Assembly (NCBI GenBank): GCA_016281475.1
Contig: JAEEIS010000026.1
Coordinates: forward strand, 3,672-67,671
DNA: 64,000 nucleotides
Reading direction: 5' to 3'
From: Bacteroidales bacterium
GTDB lineage: Bacteria; Bacteroidota; Bacteroidia; Bacteroidales; P3
Of this stretch, positions 40,643-51,029 are shown in pieces (positions within the stretch are counted from its first letter, which is position 1; each line of letters starts with the position of its first letter). The notes under the pieces are model-generated. The model saw only the letters and a program-made list of their open reading frames with translations. It did no database searches and was not told the DNA's origin. A program made the translations under genes and the position numbers.

Positions 40643-42058
40643 ATGACAAAAACTCAGAATTTTCGCGCCGAGAGCGACCTTCTCGGCACAAAAAACGTCC
40701 CTGAAGAGGCTTTATACGGTGTCCAAACGGCACGCGCCATGGAAAACTTTCATATCAGCGGCCAGTTGTTGAGCAACTACCCCAACTTTATACGCGGCAT
40801 GGCATTCACCAAAAAGGCTGCAGCTATGGCCAACGTCGAGGTGGGTATGATTACCCCTGAGCAGGGCGAAGCCATCATGTGGGCTTGCGACCAACTGATA
40901 GACGGCAAACATCACGACCAATTCCCCATTGACATGATTCAAGGAGGTGCCGGAACTTCCACCAACATGTGTGCCAACGAGGTGATTGCCAATCTCGCCC
41001 TGGAACGCATGGGACACCAGCGCGGCGAATACCAGTACTGCTCGCCCAACGACGTGGTGAACGCCAGCCAGAGCACTAACGATGCCTACCCCTGCGCCAT
41101 ACACATGGCCCTTGCCCTCGAACATTTGATTTTGATGCCCCATCTGGAACAGATGATTGCCTCACTCGACAGCAAGAGCAAGGAGTTTGCCCATGTCGTT
41201 AAGATGGGACGCACCCAGCTACAGGATGCCGTACCGATGACTCTCGGCCAGTCGTTTGGTGCTTTTGCAGACTCGCTGCGTGTGGAATATAAGAATTTGC
41301 GCCTCACGGCTGACGAGTTTCTCGTGGTCAACATGGGTGCCACCGCTATCGGTACGGGCATTTGCTCCAGACCGGGCTACAGCGAAGCCTGCGTCAAGGC
41401 TCTCCGCAAAATCACTGGGTGGAATATCTCACTGGCAGACAATCTTATAGAGGCTACCAGCGCCACCACTTGCATGATTGCCTATAGCGCAGCCTTGAAA
41501 CGACTGGCTATTAAAATCAACAAGATGTGCAACGACTTGCGCCTCCTTTCCAGCGGCCCCCGCTGCGGCTTGAACGAAATCCATCTGCCCGAACGCCAAC
41601 CAGGGTCGAGCATCATGCCCGGCAAGGTAAATCCTGTCATCCCCGAAGTGATGAACCAGGTGTGCTACCGTGTTATCGGTAACGACATGACCATAAGCCT
41701 CGCCAGCGACAACGGCCAGCTGGAGCTCAATGTCATGGAACCCGTCATCGCCTACACCATCTTCGAAAGCATACATCTGCTTGAGAACGGCCTCGACACC
41801 TTGAGAACCCTCTGCATCGACGGCATTGTGGCCAACGAGGAGCGCTGCCGCCAACTGGTGGAGCACAGCATCGGCATCGTCACCATTCTCAACCCCATTA
41901 TCGGTTACAAGCAGAGCACGAAGATAGCCAAGGAGGCTGCTGAGACTGGTAGAGGTGTGTACGAGCTGGTGTTGGAACACGGCCTGCTGACAAAAGAGCA
42001 GCTGGACCGCATCCTGAAGCCTGAGAACATGATTAAACCTGTTGAAATAGAAATGTAA
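40643..42058 (+). CDS. aspA: Aspartate ammonia-lyase (aspartase)
   Basis: 471 residues of the aspartase/fumarase superfamily. The signature GSSIMPGKVNP (here 'SSIMPGKVNPVIPEV') holds the catalytic Ser loop, with 'NVPEEALYGVQTARA' and 'MGRTQLQDAVPMTLGQ' upstream. It reversibly deaminates aspartate to fumarate, feeding the fumarate reductase encoded 6 kb downstream. The gene is 11 bases before nqrA, so the two probably share a transcript, an unusual but logical coupling. Class II fumarase is the main alternative; the start region (YGVQTARAMENFHISG) favours aspartase. Confidence 0.92.
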   Translation: MTKTQNFRAESDLLGTKNVPEEALYGVQTARAMENFHISGQLLSNYPNFIRGMAFTKKAAAMANVEVGMITPEQGEAIMWACDQLIDGKHHDQFPIDMIQGGAGTSTNMCANEVIANLALERMGHQRGEYQYCSPNDVVNASQSTNDAYPCAIHMALALEHLILMPHLEQMIASLDSKSKEFAHVVKMGRTQLQDAVPMTLGQSFGAFADSLRVEYKNLRLTADEFLVVNMGATAIGTGICSRPGYSEACVKALRKITGWNISLADNLIEATSATTCMIAYSAALKRLAIKINKMCNDLRLLSSGPRCGLNEIHLPERQPGSSIMPGKVNPVIPEVMNQVCYRVIGNDMTISLASDNGQLELNVMEPVIAYTIFESIHLLENGLDTLRTLCIDGIVANEERCRQLVEHSIGIVTILNPIIGYKQSTKIAKEAAETGRGVYELVLEHGLLTKEQLDRILKPENMIKPVEIEM

Positions 42059-42069
42059 AATAGTTTGTT

Positions 42070-43476
42070 ATGATAAAAATCAAGAAAGGTCTTGACTTGC
42101 CGATAGCCGGTGTCGCGGAGCGTGAGATTACTTACGCCCACGACATCGGCTCATACGCCGTGCGGCCGACAGACTATGTGGGGTTGATCCCCCGGCTGTT
42201 GGTGGCAGAGGGCGACAGGGTCTCGGCAGGTGAAGCACTGTTGTGCGACAAAAACGACGAGCGTGTGCGATTTGTTTCGCCTGTGAGCGGTGTGGTGAAG
42301 AGGGTGGTGCGCGGAGAGAAGCGCAAGCTGCTGGCCGTCGTGGTGGAGCGTGACGGTGACATGGCGACAGCTGCCTGCCAGAAAGGTACGCTCAGGGAGT
42401 CGATGCTGTGGCAAGGGCTGTGGCCTATGCTGAGGCAAAGGCCTTTCGGTACGGTGGCCAACCCTGACGACACCCCCAAGGCCATTGTGGTGAGCTGTTT
42501 CGACAGCGCACCGCTGGCACCCGACTACGACTTTGCCTTACGGGGTCGTGAGCAGGACTTGTGCAAGGGGTTGGAGGCTTTGGCTTCGCTCGGCGCAGGC
42601 TGCCTGTATGTGTGTTTCCGACCGGGACAACGACTGGCAACGGCGGTAGGACAATATGCCCCGCTGCATCGCGACGATGTGAGGACCGTGTTTGTCGAGG
42701 GGCCTCACCCGGCAGGGAATGTGGGCACGCAGATTGCACAGCTTTGCCCCATCAACAAGGGCGAAACGGTGTGGACCATGACACCGCAGGATGTGGCCGT
42801 GCTGGGGCACTGGGTAGAGACTGGCGAGTATCGCCCGGAGCGTGTGATAGCCGTGGCAGGCCCACAGGCGAAAAATCCGCACTACTACCGCATTATGGCG
42901 GGGGCGAGCATGGAGCGTATTGTGCGTTCGCAGATGCTGAATCCCGACTACCCCGCATTGACGATGACCGACGAGAGCCTGAAACAGGTCCGTGTGGTGT
43001 CGGGCAATGTGTTGAGCGGGGAACAGATTTCCCCGGACGGTTTTATCGGTGCATACGACAGCCTGCTGACTCTGCTGCCCGAAGGCAACTATTACGACTT
43101 TATGGGATGGCTGTTGCCGGGTTTGAATAAGTACAGTTTCAGCCGCACCTTTGTGTCGGGGTTCCTGCAGTTGCTACGCAAGGCGAAGTTGATACATGAC
43201 GAGGTGATTGACTATCGCTTCGACACCAGTATGCACGGCGGAGTGCGTCCGCTAGTGTTCACGGGGGATATGGAGCGGGTGTTCCCGTTCGACATCTACC
43301 CGCTGCAGCTGCTGAAGGCCTGCATGGTGGGTGATGTGGAGCTGATGGAGAAGCTGGGCATCTACGAGGTGGAGCCGGAAGACTTTGCCCTGTGTGAGTT
43401 TATCGACCCGTCAAAGACCGAGATGCAGGCGGTGATTAGAGAGGCTTTGGAGAAATTAAGAAAGGAGGCCCTGTGA
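42070..43476 (+). CDS. nqrA: Na+-translocating NADH:quinone reductase subunit A
   Basis: 468 residues. Starts MIKIKKGLDLPIAGVAE, the NqrA N terminus, and carries the usual peripheral cytoplasmic domain with 'VSCFDSAPLAPDYDF' and a C-terminal 'LCEFIDPSKTEMQAVIREALEKL'. NqrA has no transmembrane helix and binds quinone. It follows aspA by 11 bases and shares its last base with the nqrB ATG. Confidence 0.94.
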   Translation: MIKIKKGLDLPIAGVAEREITYAHDIGSYAVRPTDYVGLIPRLLVAEGDRVSAGEALLCDKNDERVRFVSPVSGVVKRVVRGEKRKLLAVVVERDGDMATAACQKGTLRESMLWQGLWPMLRQRPFGTVANPDDTPKAIVVSCFDSAPLAPDYDFALRGREQDLCKGLEALASLGAGCLYVCFRPGQRLATAVGQYAPLHRDDVRTVFVEGPHPAGNVGTQIAQLCPINKGETVWTMTPQDVAVLGHWVETGEYRPERVIAVAGPQAKNPHYYRIMAGASMERIVRSQMLNPDYPALTMTDESLKQVRVVSGNVLSGEQISPDGFIGAYDSLLTLLPEGNYYDFMGWLLPGLNKYSFSRTFVSGFLQLLRKAKLIHDEVIDYRFDTSMHGGVRPLVFTGDMERVFPFDIYPLQLLKACMVGDVELMEKLGIYEVEPEDFALCEFIDPSKTEMQAVIREALEKLRKEAL

Positions 43477-44657
43477 TGTTTGAGAAGTTAAGATCGTTCA
43501 TAGACAAGATTAAGCCCAACTTTGTTGAAGGGGGCAAATTTGCCTGGCTGCAGAGCACCTTTGAGGCGTTTGAGACCTTTGCCTTCACCCCCAACACGGT
43601 GACGGCCAGGGGCAGCCATGTGCGTGACGCAGTGGACATGAAACGTGCCATGATAACGGTGGTGATAGCGTTGCTGCCCGCCTTGCTTTTCGGCATGTGG
43701 AACACGGGCTACCAGACTTCGCTGACGGCGGAATGGTGGCCTTACGAACAAGGGAGTGCTGCCAGCTGGTGGTACTGCCTGTGGTTTGGCTTTTTGAGAA
43801 TGCTGCCATTGATAGTGGTGTCGTATGTGGTGGGCTTGGGCATAGAGTTTATGTTCGCCCAGATACGTCATCACGAGGTGAACGAGGGCTATCTGGTGAC
43901 GGGACTGATTATCCCGATGATAGTGCCTGTCACCACTCCGTTGTGGCAGTTGGCACTGGCGGTGGCATTCGCCGTGGTGCTGGGCAAGGAGGTGTTTGGC
44001 GGTTCGGGCATGAACTTCCTGAACCCCGCCTTGGTGGCGAGGGCATTCCTGTTTTTCAGCTATCCCACCCACATGTCGGGCGACACGGTGTGGATTGCTG
44101 CCGACTTGTGGGGCAGCGACGCCATAGCGGGTGCCACCCCGCTGGGAGAGCTGGCGGCAGGCACGATGCCAAAAGCCTCAGTAATGGACATGCTGATAGG
44201 AACCATTCCGGGCAGCACCTGCGAGACATCGGTGATAGCCATCCTGTTGGGCGCACTGGTGCTGTTGGTAAGCGGCATAGGCAGTTGGCGCACCATGCTG
44301 GCGGTGATGCTTGGCGGTGGTGCAATGGGACTGCTGTTTAACTGCATCGGTGCTAACGCCTATATGCAGTTGCCGTTCTACTACCACTATTTGATGGGAG
44401 GCTTCATGTTCGGTGCCGTGTTTATGGCCACCGACCCCGTTACATCGGCCCAGACCAACACGGGCAAGTGGATATACGGCCTGTTGATAGGCCTGTTTGC
44501 CGTGTTGCTGCGAGTGGTTAACCCCGCCTACCCAGAAGGGATGATGTTGAGCATACTGCTAATGAACAGCTTTGCCCCGCTGATTGACCATTGTGTGGTG
44601 GCACGGAATATAAGGCGGCGAGCGAAGCGAGCCGCGAGAAAGGAGGCTAGGGTATGA
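43476..44657 (+). CDS. nqrB: Na+-translocating NADH:quinone reductase subunit B
   Basis: 393 residues from ATG 43476; a GTG one codon earlier is possible. An AAGGAGG Shine-Dalgarno-like run lies just upstream, unusual for this phylum. The protein has about ten membrane helices. The covalent FMN site is the motif DAIAGAT (Thr221), the DxxxGAT recognised by ApbE. The RnfD/NqrB fold conducts Na+ and passes electrons to riboflavin. It overlaps nqrC by 4 bases. Confidence 0.94.
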   Translation: MFEKLRSFIDKIKPNFVEGGKFAWLQSTFEAFETFAFTPNTVTARGSHVRDAVDMKRAMITVVIALLPALLFGMWNTGYQTSLTAEWWPYEQGSAASWWYCLWFGFLRMLPLIVVSYVVGLGIEFMFAQIRHHEVNEGYLVTGLIIPMIVPVTTPLWQLALAVAFAVVLGKEVFGGSGMNFLNPALVARAFLFFSYPTHMSGDTVWIAADLWGSDAIAGATPLGELAAGTMPKASVMDMLIGTIPGSTCETSVIAILLGALVLLVSGIGSWRTMLAVMLGGGAMGLLFNCIGANAYMQLPFYYHYLMGGFMFGAVFMATDPVTSAQTNTGKWIYGLLIGLFAVLLRVVNPAYPEGMMLSILLMNSFAPLIDHCVVARNIRRRAKRAARKEARV

Positions 44658-45244
44658 AGAATTTTAGCAACAGGTATATCTTTACCTACTCCGCCGTATT
44701 GGTGGCATTGGTGGCATTGGTGCTGACGGCAGTCAGCGTAAGCCTAAAGCCTTTGCAGCAACGCAACCAACGGGTGGAGCAGAAACAGATGATTCTTAAA
44801 ACCATTGGCATTGCAAGTACACCCAACGATGCCGAAGAGCTGTATGCCAAGCATATTGAGGAGTGTGAGGAAGAGGGACTACCCTACTACCGCTACGATG
44901 GCGGTGTGGTAGTGCCAATGCACGGCAATGGGCTATGGGGTCCTATCTGGGGCTACATGGCACTCGACAGCAACATGACCGTAGTGGGTGCCGTGTTCGA
45001 CCACAAGGGCGAGACCCCCGGACTGGGTGGCGAGATTGCCACCGAGCAGTTTGCCTCCCGTTTTGTAGGCAAAAGCATGAGCAAGGAACCCATTCGTTTG
45101 AAGAAAAATGCCGACAAGTCGTCGCCCTACGAAGTGGATGCCATCAGTGGGGGCACGATGACCAGCAACGGCGTTACCGACATGTTGGAAGCGACGCACA
45201 AACAGTATTTCACCCTATTATTTGGCTGCCATGATGAAAAATAA
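44654..45244 (+). CDS. nqrC: Na+-translocating NADH:quinone reductase subunit C
   Basis: 196 residues, somewhat shorter than most NqrC (about 230-260). One N-terminal membrane helix (about 9-30), then the periplasmic FMN-binding domain; the covalent FMN motif is DAISGGT (Thr168), with Gly in place of the usual Ala. 'FDHKGETPGLGGEI' is the conserved core. It overlaps nqrD by 14 bases. Confidence 0.92.
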   Translation: MKNFSNRYIFTYSAVLVALVALVLTAVSVSLKPLQQRNQRVEQKQMILKTIGIASTPNDAEELYAKHIEECEEEGLPYYRYDGGVVVPMHGNGLWGPIWGYMALDSNMTVVGAVFDHKGETPGLGGEIATEQFASRFVGKSMSKEPIRLKKNADKSSPYEVDAISGGTMTSNGVTDMLEATHKQYFTLLFGCHDEK

Positions 45245-45857
45245 GAATTGGAAATTGATAACACTGCCGTTCAACAAGCAGAACCCTATCACGGTGCAGG
45301 TGCTGGGTGTCTGTTCATGTCTGGCGGTGACGGCGCAACTGAAACCCGCCGTGGTGATGGCCCTGTCGGTGACGGTGGTGGTGGCGTTGGCAAACTTGAT
45401 TATCTCGCTGTTGCGAAAAACCATACCGCCCCGCATCCGCATCATCGTGCAGCTGGTGGTGGTGTCGATGTTGGTGGTGCTGGTAGACCAGGTGCTGAAG
45501 GCCTATATGTACGATGTCAGCAAACAGCTTTCGGTATTCGTGGGCTTGATTATCACCAACTGCATCGTGATGGGAAGGCTTGAAGCCTTTGCCATGAGCA
45601 ACCCTCCGTTGCCATCGCTCTTGGACGGCATTGGCAATGGACTAGGCTACAGTGTGGTGTTGGTGACGCTCGGCTTTGTGCGCGAGCTGTTGGGCAGTGG
45701 CACACTATGGGGCTATCCCGTGATGGAAAGACTAGGGCTGTATAGTATAGGCTACGAGAACAACGGCCTGATGATTATGCCTCCGATGGCGTTAATATTG
45801 GTGGGCATCATCATCTGGATACATCGAACCAGAAACAAAGACTTACAAGAACAATAG
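45231..45857 (+). CDS. nqrD: Na+-translocating NADH:quinone reductase subunit D
   Basis: 208 residues from ATG 45231 (or 45234); a TTG at 45222 is inside nqrC. Six membrane helices of the NqrD/RnfE type, with 'QVLGVCSCLAVT' and 'GLIITNCIVMGRLEAFAM' containing the cysteines that bind the intramembrane [2Fe-2S] cluster with NqrE. The stop is 3 bases before nqrE. Confidence 0.93.
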   Translation: MMKNKNWKLITLPFNKQNPITVQVLGVCSCLAVTAQLKPAVVMALSVTVVVALANLIISLLRKTIPPRIRIIVQLVVVSMLVVLVDQVLKAYMYDVSKQLSVFVGLIITNCIVMGRLEAFAMSNPPLPSLLDGIGNGLGYSVVLVTLGFVRELLGSGTLWGYPVMERLGLYSIGYENNGLMIMPPMALILVGIIIWIHRTRNKDLQEQ

Positions 45858-45860
45858 GCT

Positions 45861-46475
45861 ATGGATTACATCAACATATTCATCAAATCGGTCTTTGTTG
45901 ACAATATGATATTCGCCTTCTTTCTAGGCATGTGTTCCTATTTGGCGGTATCGAAAACAGTGAAGACCTCTGCGGGGCTGGGCATAGCGGTAACATTCGT
46001 GTTGCTCATCACCGTGCCAGTAAACTATCTTATCAACAAATACCTGCTCTCGCCGGGTGCCTTGGCGTGGCTCAGTCCGCGGCTGGCTGAAGTAGACCTC
46101 TCGTTCCTCAGCCTCATCATGTTTATCGCGGTCATTGCCGCCATCGTGCAGATTGTTGAGATGGTGATTGAACGTTTCAGCCCTGCGCTATACAACTCGC
46201 TGGGCATCTTCTTGCCGCTGATAGCGGTGAACTGCGCCGTGTTGAGCGGCTCGCTCTTCATGCAGGAGCGGGGCTACGCCAACATCGGCGAGGCCACCTG
46301 CTTTGCCTTGGGCAGCGGCGTAGGCTGGTTTCTTGCCATCGTGGCCATTGCCGCCATACGCGAAAAATTGCGCTACAGTGCCATTCCCCCTGCACTGCGG
46401 GGTGTGGGCATCACCTTTATTATCACCGGCCTTATGGGCTTGGCATTTATGTCATTTATGGGAGTGAAACTATGA
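45861..46475 (+). CDS. nqrE: Na+-translocating NADH:quinone reductase subunit E
   Basis: 204 residues. Six helices, homologous to NqrD with inverted topology; '[18 protein letters not shown]' and '[16 protein letters not shown]' carry the paired cysteine sites. It overlaps nqrF by 4 bases. Confidence 0.93.
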   Translation: MDYINIFIKSVFVDNMIFAFFLGMCSYLAVSKTVKTSAGLGIAVTFVLLITVPVNYLINKYLLSPGALAWLSPRLAEVDLSFLSLIMFIAVIAAIVQIVEMVIERFSPALYNSLGIFLPLIAVNCAVLSGSLFMQERGYANIGEATCFALGSGVGWFLAIVAIAAIREKLRYSAIPPALRGVGITFIITGLMGLAFMSFMGVKL

Positions 46476-47761
46476 CAACAACTACTCTTATCACCGCCAT
46501 CGTCGTCATGCTGGCAGTCGTCATCCTGTTGGTGACGCTGCTACTTGTGCTACGCAACAAACTGCTGCCCACGGGCAATGTCACCATTACCATCAACGAC
46601 GACAAACAACTCACCGTACCCACGGGCAACTCGCTCATTTCCACCCTTGCCCAGCAACAGATATACCTACCCTCTGCCTGTGGGGGCAAAGGGTCGTGCG
46701 GCCAGTGCAAGTGCCGTGTGCTTTCGGGCGGAGGCTCCATCCTCCCCACTGAGGTGGGCTTCTTCACCCGCAAACAGCAGCAGGAGGGTTGGCGTCTGGG
46801 CTGTCAGGTCAAGGTCAAAGAGGACATGAAGATAGCCTTGCCACCGTCTATACTCAGCATTAAGAAATACGAGTGTACCGTGGTATCCAACCGCAACGTC
46901 GCCACCTTCATCAAAGAGTTCAAGGTGCAGCTGCCTCCAGGCGAGCACATGGACTTCGAACCAGGCTCATACGCCCAGATAGAGATACCCAAGTTTGACC
47001 TCCGCTACGCCGACTTCGACCGCAGCCTTATCACCGACACCTATCTGCCCGCATGGGAGAAAAACCACCTGTTTGACCTCCGTTGCAGCAACAGCGAACC
47101 CACCACCCGTGCCTACTCTATGGCCAATTATCCTGCCGAGGGCGACGTGTTTATGCTCACCGTGCGCATCGCCACACCGCCCCTCAAGCCCGACCGCTCT
47201 GGCTTTATGAATGTCAACCCCGGCATAGCATCCAGCTACATCTTCTCGCTCAAGCCGGGCGACAAAGTCACCATGTCGGGCCCCTACGGCGAATTCCATA
47301 TCAAGCAACACCCCGAAGAACTTGAAAACGGACAATCGAAAGTGGAAATGATTTGGGTGGGCGGTGGTGCCGGCATGGCCCCGCTCCGTGCTCAGATTAT
47401 GCACATGACCCGTACACTCCACACCACCGACCGTGCCATGCACTTCTTCTATGGCGCCCGCGCCTTAAACGAAGTGTTCTATCTCGACGACTTCCGCCAA
47501 TTGGAGAAAGACTTCCCCAACTTCCACTTCCATCTGGCCCTCGACCGCCCGGACCCTGCTGCCGACCAAGCAGGCATACCCTACACAGCCGGATTCGTCC
47601 ATCAAGTGATGCTCGACACCTACCTCCGCAACCACCCCGCCCCTGAAGACATCGACTACTACATGTGCGGCCCCGGCCCCATGAGCGCGGCGGTAGTCAA
47701 CATGCTCGACAACCTAGGTGTTCCACCCGAAAACATCCTATACGACGATTTCGGAGGCTGA
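46472..47761 (+). CDS. nqrF: Na+-translocating NADH:quinone reductase subunit F
   Basis: 429 residues. One N-terminal helix, a [2Fe-2S] ferredoxin domain with [12 protein letters not shown] (CX5CX2C and a later Cys in 'GCQVKV'), then FAD-binding ('[12 protein letters not shown]', RxYS) and NADH-binding ('[13 protein letters not shown]') domains of the ferredoxin-reductase type. It takes electrons from NADH. It ends the nqr unit; a small GCTAACA/TGTTAGC hairpin follows. Confidence 0.95.
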   Translation: MTTTTLITAIVVMLAVVILLVTLLLVLRNKLLPTGNVTITINDDKQLTVPTGNSLISTLAQQQIYLPSACGGKGSCGQCKCRVLSGGGSILPTEVGFFTRKQQQEGWRLGCQVKVKEDMKIALPPSILSIKKYECTVVSNRNVATFIKEFKVQLPPGEHMDFEPGSYAQIEIPKFDLRYADFDRSLITDTYLPAWEKNHLFDLRCSNSEPTTRAYSMANYPAEGDVFMLTVRIATPPLKPDRSGFMNVNPGIASSYIFSLKPGDKVTMSGPYGEFHIKQHPEELENGQSKVEMIWVGGGAGMAPLRAQIMHMTRTLHTTDRAMHFFYGARALNEVFYLDDFRQLEKDFPNFHFHLALDRPDPAADQAGIPYTAGFVHQVMLDTYLRNHPAPEDIDYYMCGPGPMSAAVVNMLDNLGVPPENILYDDFGG

Positions 47762-47772
47762 CCGCCTAGGGC

Positions 47773-47792
47773 GCTAACAACTAAGTGTTAGC
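47773..47792 (+). terminator. Small hairpin after nqrF
   Basis: GCTAACA (47773-47779) and TGTTAGC (47786-47792) are perfect 7-bp complements 12 bases after the nqrF stop. There is no T-run after it, so termination is uncertain. Confidence 0.4.
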
Positions 47793-47859
47793 TGCCACCC
47801 AATCCTTCAACCCCTCCAACCTTCAATCGAAAAAAACAATACAATTACACAAAAAAGAG

Positions 47860-47867
47860 TATCTTTG
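47860..47867 (+). promoter_or_regulatory. -7 box (TATCTTTG) of frdCAB
   Basis: Consensus -7 box 46 bases before the ATG at 47914. A -33 TTTG at the right distance is absent. It gives the reductase genes a start separate from nqr. Confidence 0.6.
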
Positions 47868-47913
47868 CAAAATCATAGCCACCCACGGCCATGCGTATAT
47901 AATACTAACAAAT

Positions 47914-48879
47914 ATGAACTTACCCAAAATCCATTCCATCACAAAGAAGATATGCGTCGCCCTCTTGGGCGGATTTCTGCTCATCTTCCTGCTGTTTCAT
48001 GCCTGCGCCAACCTATGCATCCTGCGTCACGACGACGGTGCCTGGTACAGTGCCTTCTGCCATTTTATGGGCACCAACTATGTGGTCAAAGTGTTCGAAA
48101 TTGTGCTGCTGGCCACCATCCTGCTGCACATCGCCTTCACCGTGTGGCTCTGGGTCACCAACCGTATGGCACGCCCGGTGCGCTACCACAAGCGTAGCAA
48201 AAGCACCACCCACACCACGTCGAAACTTATGATGTGGACGGGCATACTGATTTTCGCCTGCCTGATACTCCACTTCACCGACTTCTACTTCGTGAAGTTG
48301 GGCTGGGTTGAAGGGCAGTATATGGTGAAAGTGGAGGACGTGCACAACGAAGAGGTTGATGCCTTGCAGCAAGCTGCCATGCAATACGGCCTCAGTCCCG
48401 AAGAATTTATCAAGACCAACGAAGAGCAGTTGGAAATGTACCAAGGGCAACTCTCTGCCGAGCAGATGGACGAAATAAAGGCCGAATTAGACAAGCTGCG
48501 CGCCGCAGTGCCGGCAGCCAGCCTCCTCGCCCGAGCCGCAGAAGAGGAGATGTATTCGGCTGACCGAAAGTGGATACGGCACCTCAACAAGGACGACAAG
48601 GACGTGCTTGAAACCGCCATCGAGGGGCTGGACGTAGAACCCGACTTCTACTACATGGCCCGTGAGAAGTTCAAGAGCCCGTGGATTGTGTTCTGCTACC
48701 TCGTTTTCTTCGTCATCGTGTGGATGCACATGCGCCATGCATTCCCCTCCGCATTCCAGACTCTGGGACTCAACAACTACAAATACAGTAACATCATTGA
48801 AATCCTCGGCCAAATATATGCCTGGGTGGTATGCCTGATGTTTGCCGCCGTGGTGATATTGGTTTTTTTAGGACTATAA
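47914..48879 (+). CDS. Fumarate reductase / succinate dehydrogenase cytochrome b subunit with a long insert
   Basis: 321 residues from ATG 47914, chosen because MNLPKIHSITKKICVALLGG matches the family start; the frame runs further upstream through the promoter. Five membrane helices with haem-b histidine candidates at 'LLFHACANL', 'ILLHIAFT', 'LILHFTDF' and 'WMHMRHAF'. Between helices 3 and 4, residues about 140-245 form a hydrophilic, Glu/Ala/Lys-rich helical stretch (for example 'AEQMDEIKAELDKLRA') absent from usual Bacteroides homologues of about 220-230 residues. It is first of three genes; frdA and frdB follow. Confidence 0.85.
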   Translation: MNLPKIHSITKKICVALLGGFLLIFLLFHACANLCILRHDDGAWYSAFCHFMGTNYVVKVFEIVLLATILLHIAFTVWLWVTNRMARPVRYHKRSKSTTHTTSKLMMWTGILIFACLILHFTDFYFVKLGWVEGQYMVKVEDVHNEEVDALQQAAMQYGLSPEEFIKTNEEQLEMYQGQLSAEQMDEIKAELDKLRAAVPAASLLARAAEEEMYSADRKWIRHLNKDDKDVLETAIEGLDVEPDFYYMAREKFKSPWIVFCYLVFFVIVWMHMRHAFPSAFQTLGLNNYKYSNIIEILGQIYAWVVCLMFAAVVILVFLGL

Positions 48880-48894
48880 ACAATTAGCGAATAG

Positions 48895-48985
48895 CGAATT
48901 GTGAATTGTGAACAGACGACACTCCGCAACAGCCCAAATTCACCATTCACCATTCCCTATCACTATTCACTAATCACAATTCACA
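48895..48985. repeat. GTGAATT / AATTCAC repeat between the cytochrome b and flavoprotein genes
   Basis: Left part GCGAATTGTGAATTGTGAAC; right part has several (C)ATTCAC copies ending ATCACAATTCACAT. The parts are partly complementary and could fold across the 110-base gap. It is a relative of the heptamer repeats, with GTG for the AAA part. Confidence 0.6.
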
Positions 48986-48989
48986 TAAC

Positions 48990-50939
48990 ATGATATTAGA
49001 TTCCAAGATACCCGAAGGTCCGCTTAGTGAAAAATGGACCAACTATAAGGCCAGCCAGAAGCTGGTGAACCCAGCCAACAAACGCAAGCTAAACATTATC
49101 GTTGTCGGCACAGGACTTGCTGGAGCATCCGCTGCAGCATCTCTTGGCGCGCTCGGCTTCAATGTGGACATATTCTGCATACAGGACTCTCCCCGTAGGG
49201 CGCACTCCATCGCTGCACAGGGCGGAATTAACGCCTCCAAAAACTATCAGAACGACGGCGACAGCATTGAACGCCTGTTCCGCGACACCATCAAGGGTGG
49301 CGACTACCGTGCCCGCGAGGCCAACGTGTACCGCCTGGCCGAGGTGAGCGGCAACATTATCGACCAATGCGTGGCGCAAGGTGTCCCCTTTGCCCGCGAC
49401 TACGGCGGACTGCTCGACAACCGGTCGTTCGGCGGGGCACAGGTGAGCCGCACCTTCTACGCCAAGGGGCAGACAGGTCAACAGCTGTTGCTCGGTGCCT
49501 ACGGGGCATTGAGCCGCGAGATAGCCCGTGGCACCGTACACCTTCACGAGCGGCACGAAATGATGGAGCTGGTAATAATTGACGGTAGAGCCCGCGGCAT
49601 CATCGCCCGCAATCTGGTCACCGGTGCCCTCGAACGCTATGCCGCCCATGCCGTGGTGGTCGCCACGGGTGGCTATGGCAACGTCTACTACCTCTCCACC
49701 AACGCCATGAACAGCAACGGCAGCGCAGCCTGGATCTGCCATAAGAAGGGGGCCGCCTTTGCCAACCCCTGCTATGTGCAGATACACCCCACCTGCATCC
49801 CCGTACACGGCGACTACCAGTCCAAGCTGACGCTCATGAGCGAGAGCCTCCGCAACGACGGGCGCATTTGGGTTCCCAAGAAAAAAGAGGATGCCGAAGC
49901 CATTCGTGCCCACAAACTGAAGCCGACCGACATTGCGGAAGAAGACCGCGACTACTACCTCGAACGCCGCTATCCCGCCTTTGGCAATCTGGTGCCGCGT
50001 GATGTGGCATCGCGTGCCGCCAAAGAGCGTTGCGATGCCGGCTACGGCGTGGGTCCGACGGGCCTGGCTGTCTACCTTGACTTTGCCGATGCCATTGCGC
50101 GTCTCGGCCGCGACGTGGTGGAACAGAAATATGGCAACCTCTTCCAGATGTACCAAAAGATAGTGGACACAGACCCCTACGAGGAACCCATGATGATATA
50201 CCCCGCCGTACACTACACCATGGGCGGACTATGGGTCGACTACGAGTTGCAGACCACCATTCCCGGACTCTTTGCCGCAGGCGAGGCCAACTTCTCCGAC
50301 CACGGAGCCAACCGACTGGGGGCCTCGGCACTGATGCAGGGGCTGGCCGATGGCTACTTTGTGCTCCCCTACACCATGCAGAACTACCTCGCCGACCAAA
50401 TCTATGTGGGCAAGATTTCGCCCGACACCCCCGAATTCGAACAAGCCGAGCAACTCGTCCAGCAACGTATCGACACCCTCTTCAACGTGGGTCGACACAC
50501 CACTGAGCCCCACTCCGTCGACCACTTCCACAAAGCCCTGGGCCGAATCATGTGGGAGTATGTGGGCATGGCCCGCAACACCGAGAGCCTCAACACAGCC
50601 ATGCGTCTGGTCAAGGAACTGGAGCAACAATTCTGGAACCAAGTGTACATCCCCGGCTCATCCGAAGAGTTCAACCCCGAACTGGAAAAAGGCTACCGTC
50701 TGGCCGACTATTTCGAACTGGCACGCCTCATCATCACCGATGCCCTCCATCGCGAGGAGTCATGCGGCGGACACTTCCGCACCGAGCACCAGACCGAAGA
50801 TGGCGAGACACAGCGCGACGACGACAACTTCATGTATGTGGCAGCGTGGGAATATCACGGTCACGACAACCCCGAAACCATGACCAAGGAAGAACTCAAC
50901 TACGAACACATCAAGATTGCAAAGCGTAACTATAAATAA
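48990..50939 (+). CDS. frdA: Fumarate reductase / succinate dehydrogenase flavoprotein subunit
   Basis: 649 residues, the Bacteroides/epsilon-type length. FAD Rossmann motif '[21 protein letters not shown]', the covalent-FAD His in '[14 protein letters not shown]', the substrate Arg region '[24 protein letters not shown]' and '[13 protein letters not shown]'. It oxidises succinate or reduces fumarate at the FAD. With the upstream aspartase and the NQR, it completes a fumarate-respiration chain. It follows the cytochrome b gene by 110 bases and precedes frdB by 90. Confidence 0.95.
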   Translation: MILDSKIPEGPLSEKWTNYKASQKLVNPANKRKLNIIVVGTGLAGASAAASLGALGFNVDIFCIQDSPRRAHSIAAQGGINASKNYQNDGDSIERLFRDTIKGGDYRAREANVYRLAEVSGNIIDQCVAQGVPFARDYGGLLDNRSFGGAQVSRTFYAKGQTGQQLLLGAYGALSREIARGTVHLHERHEMMELVIIDGRARGIIARNLVTGALERYAAHAVVVATGGYGNVYYLSTNAMNSNGSAAWICHKKGAAFANPCYVQIHPTCIPVHGDYQSKLTLMSESLRNDGRIWVPKKKEDAEAIRAHKLKPTDIAEEDRDYYLERRYPAFGNLVPRDVASRAAKERCDAGYGVGPTGLAVYLDFADAIARLGRDVVEQKYGNLFQMYQKIVDTDPYEEPMMIYPAVHYTMGGLWVDYELQTTIPGLFAAGEANFSDHGANRLGASALMQGLADGYFVLPYTMQNYLADQIYVGKISPDTPEFEQAEQLVQQRIDTLFNVGRHTTEPHSVDHFHKALGRIMWEYVGMARNTESLNTAMRLVKELEQQFWNQVYIPGSSEEFNPELEKGYRLADYFELARLIITDALHREESCGGHFRTEHQTEDGETQRDDDNFMYVAAWEYHGHDNPETMTKEELNYEHIKIAKRNYK

Positions 50940-51029
50940 CGCGTCTATGTGTTAATGACTGATAAGCAGGTGTACACCACCACGTCAGCACCCAAACATT
51001 GACACATTCACACAAACACATCAAGCAAC

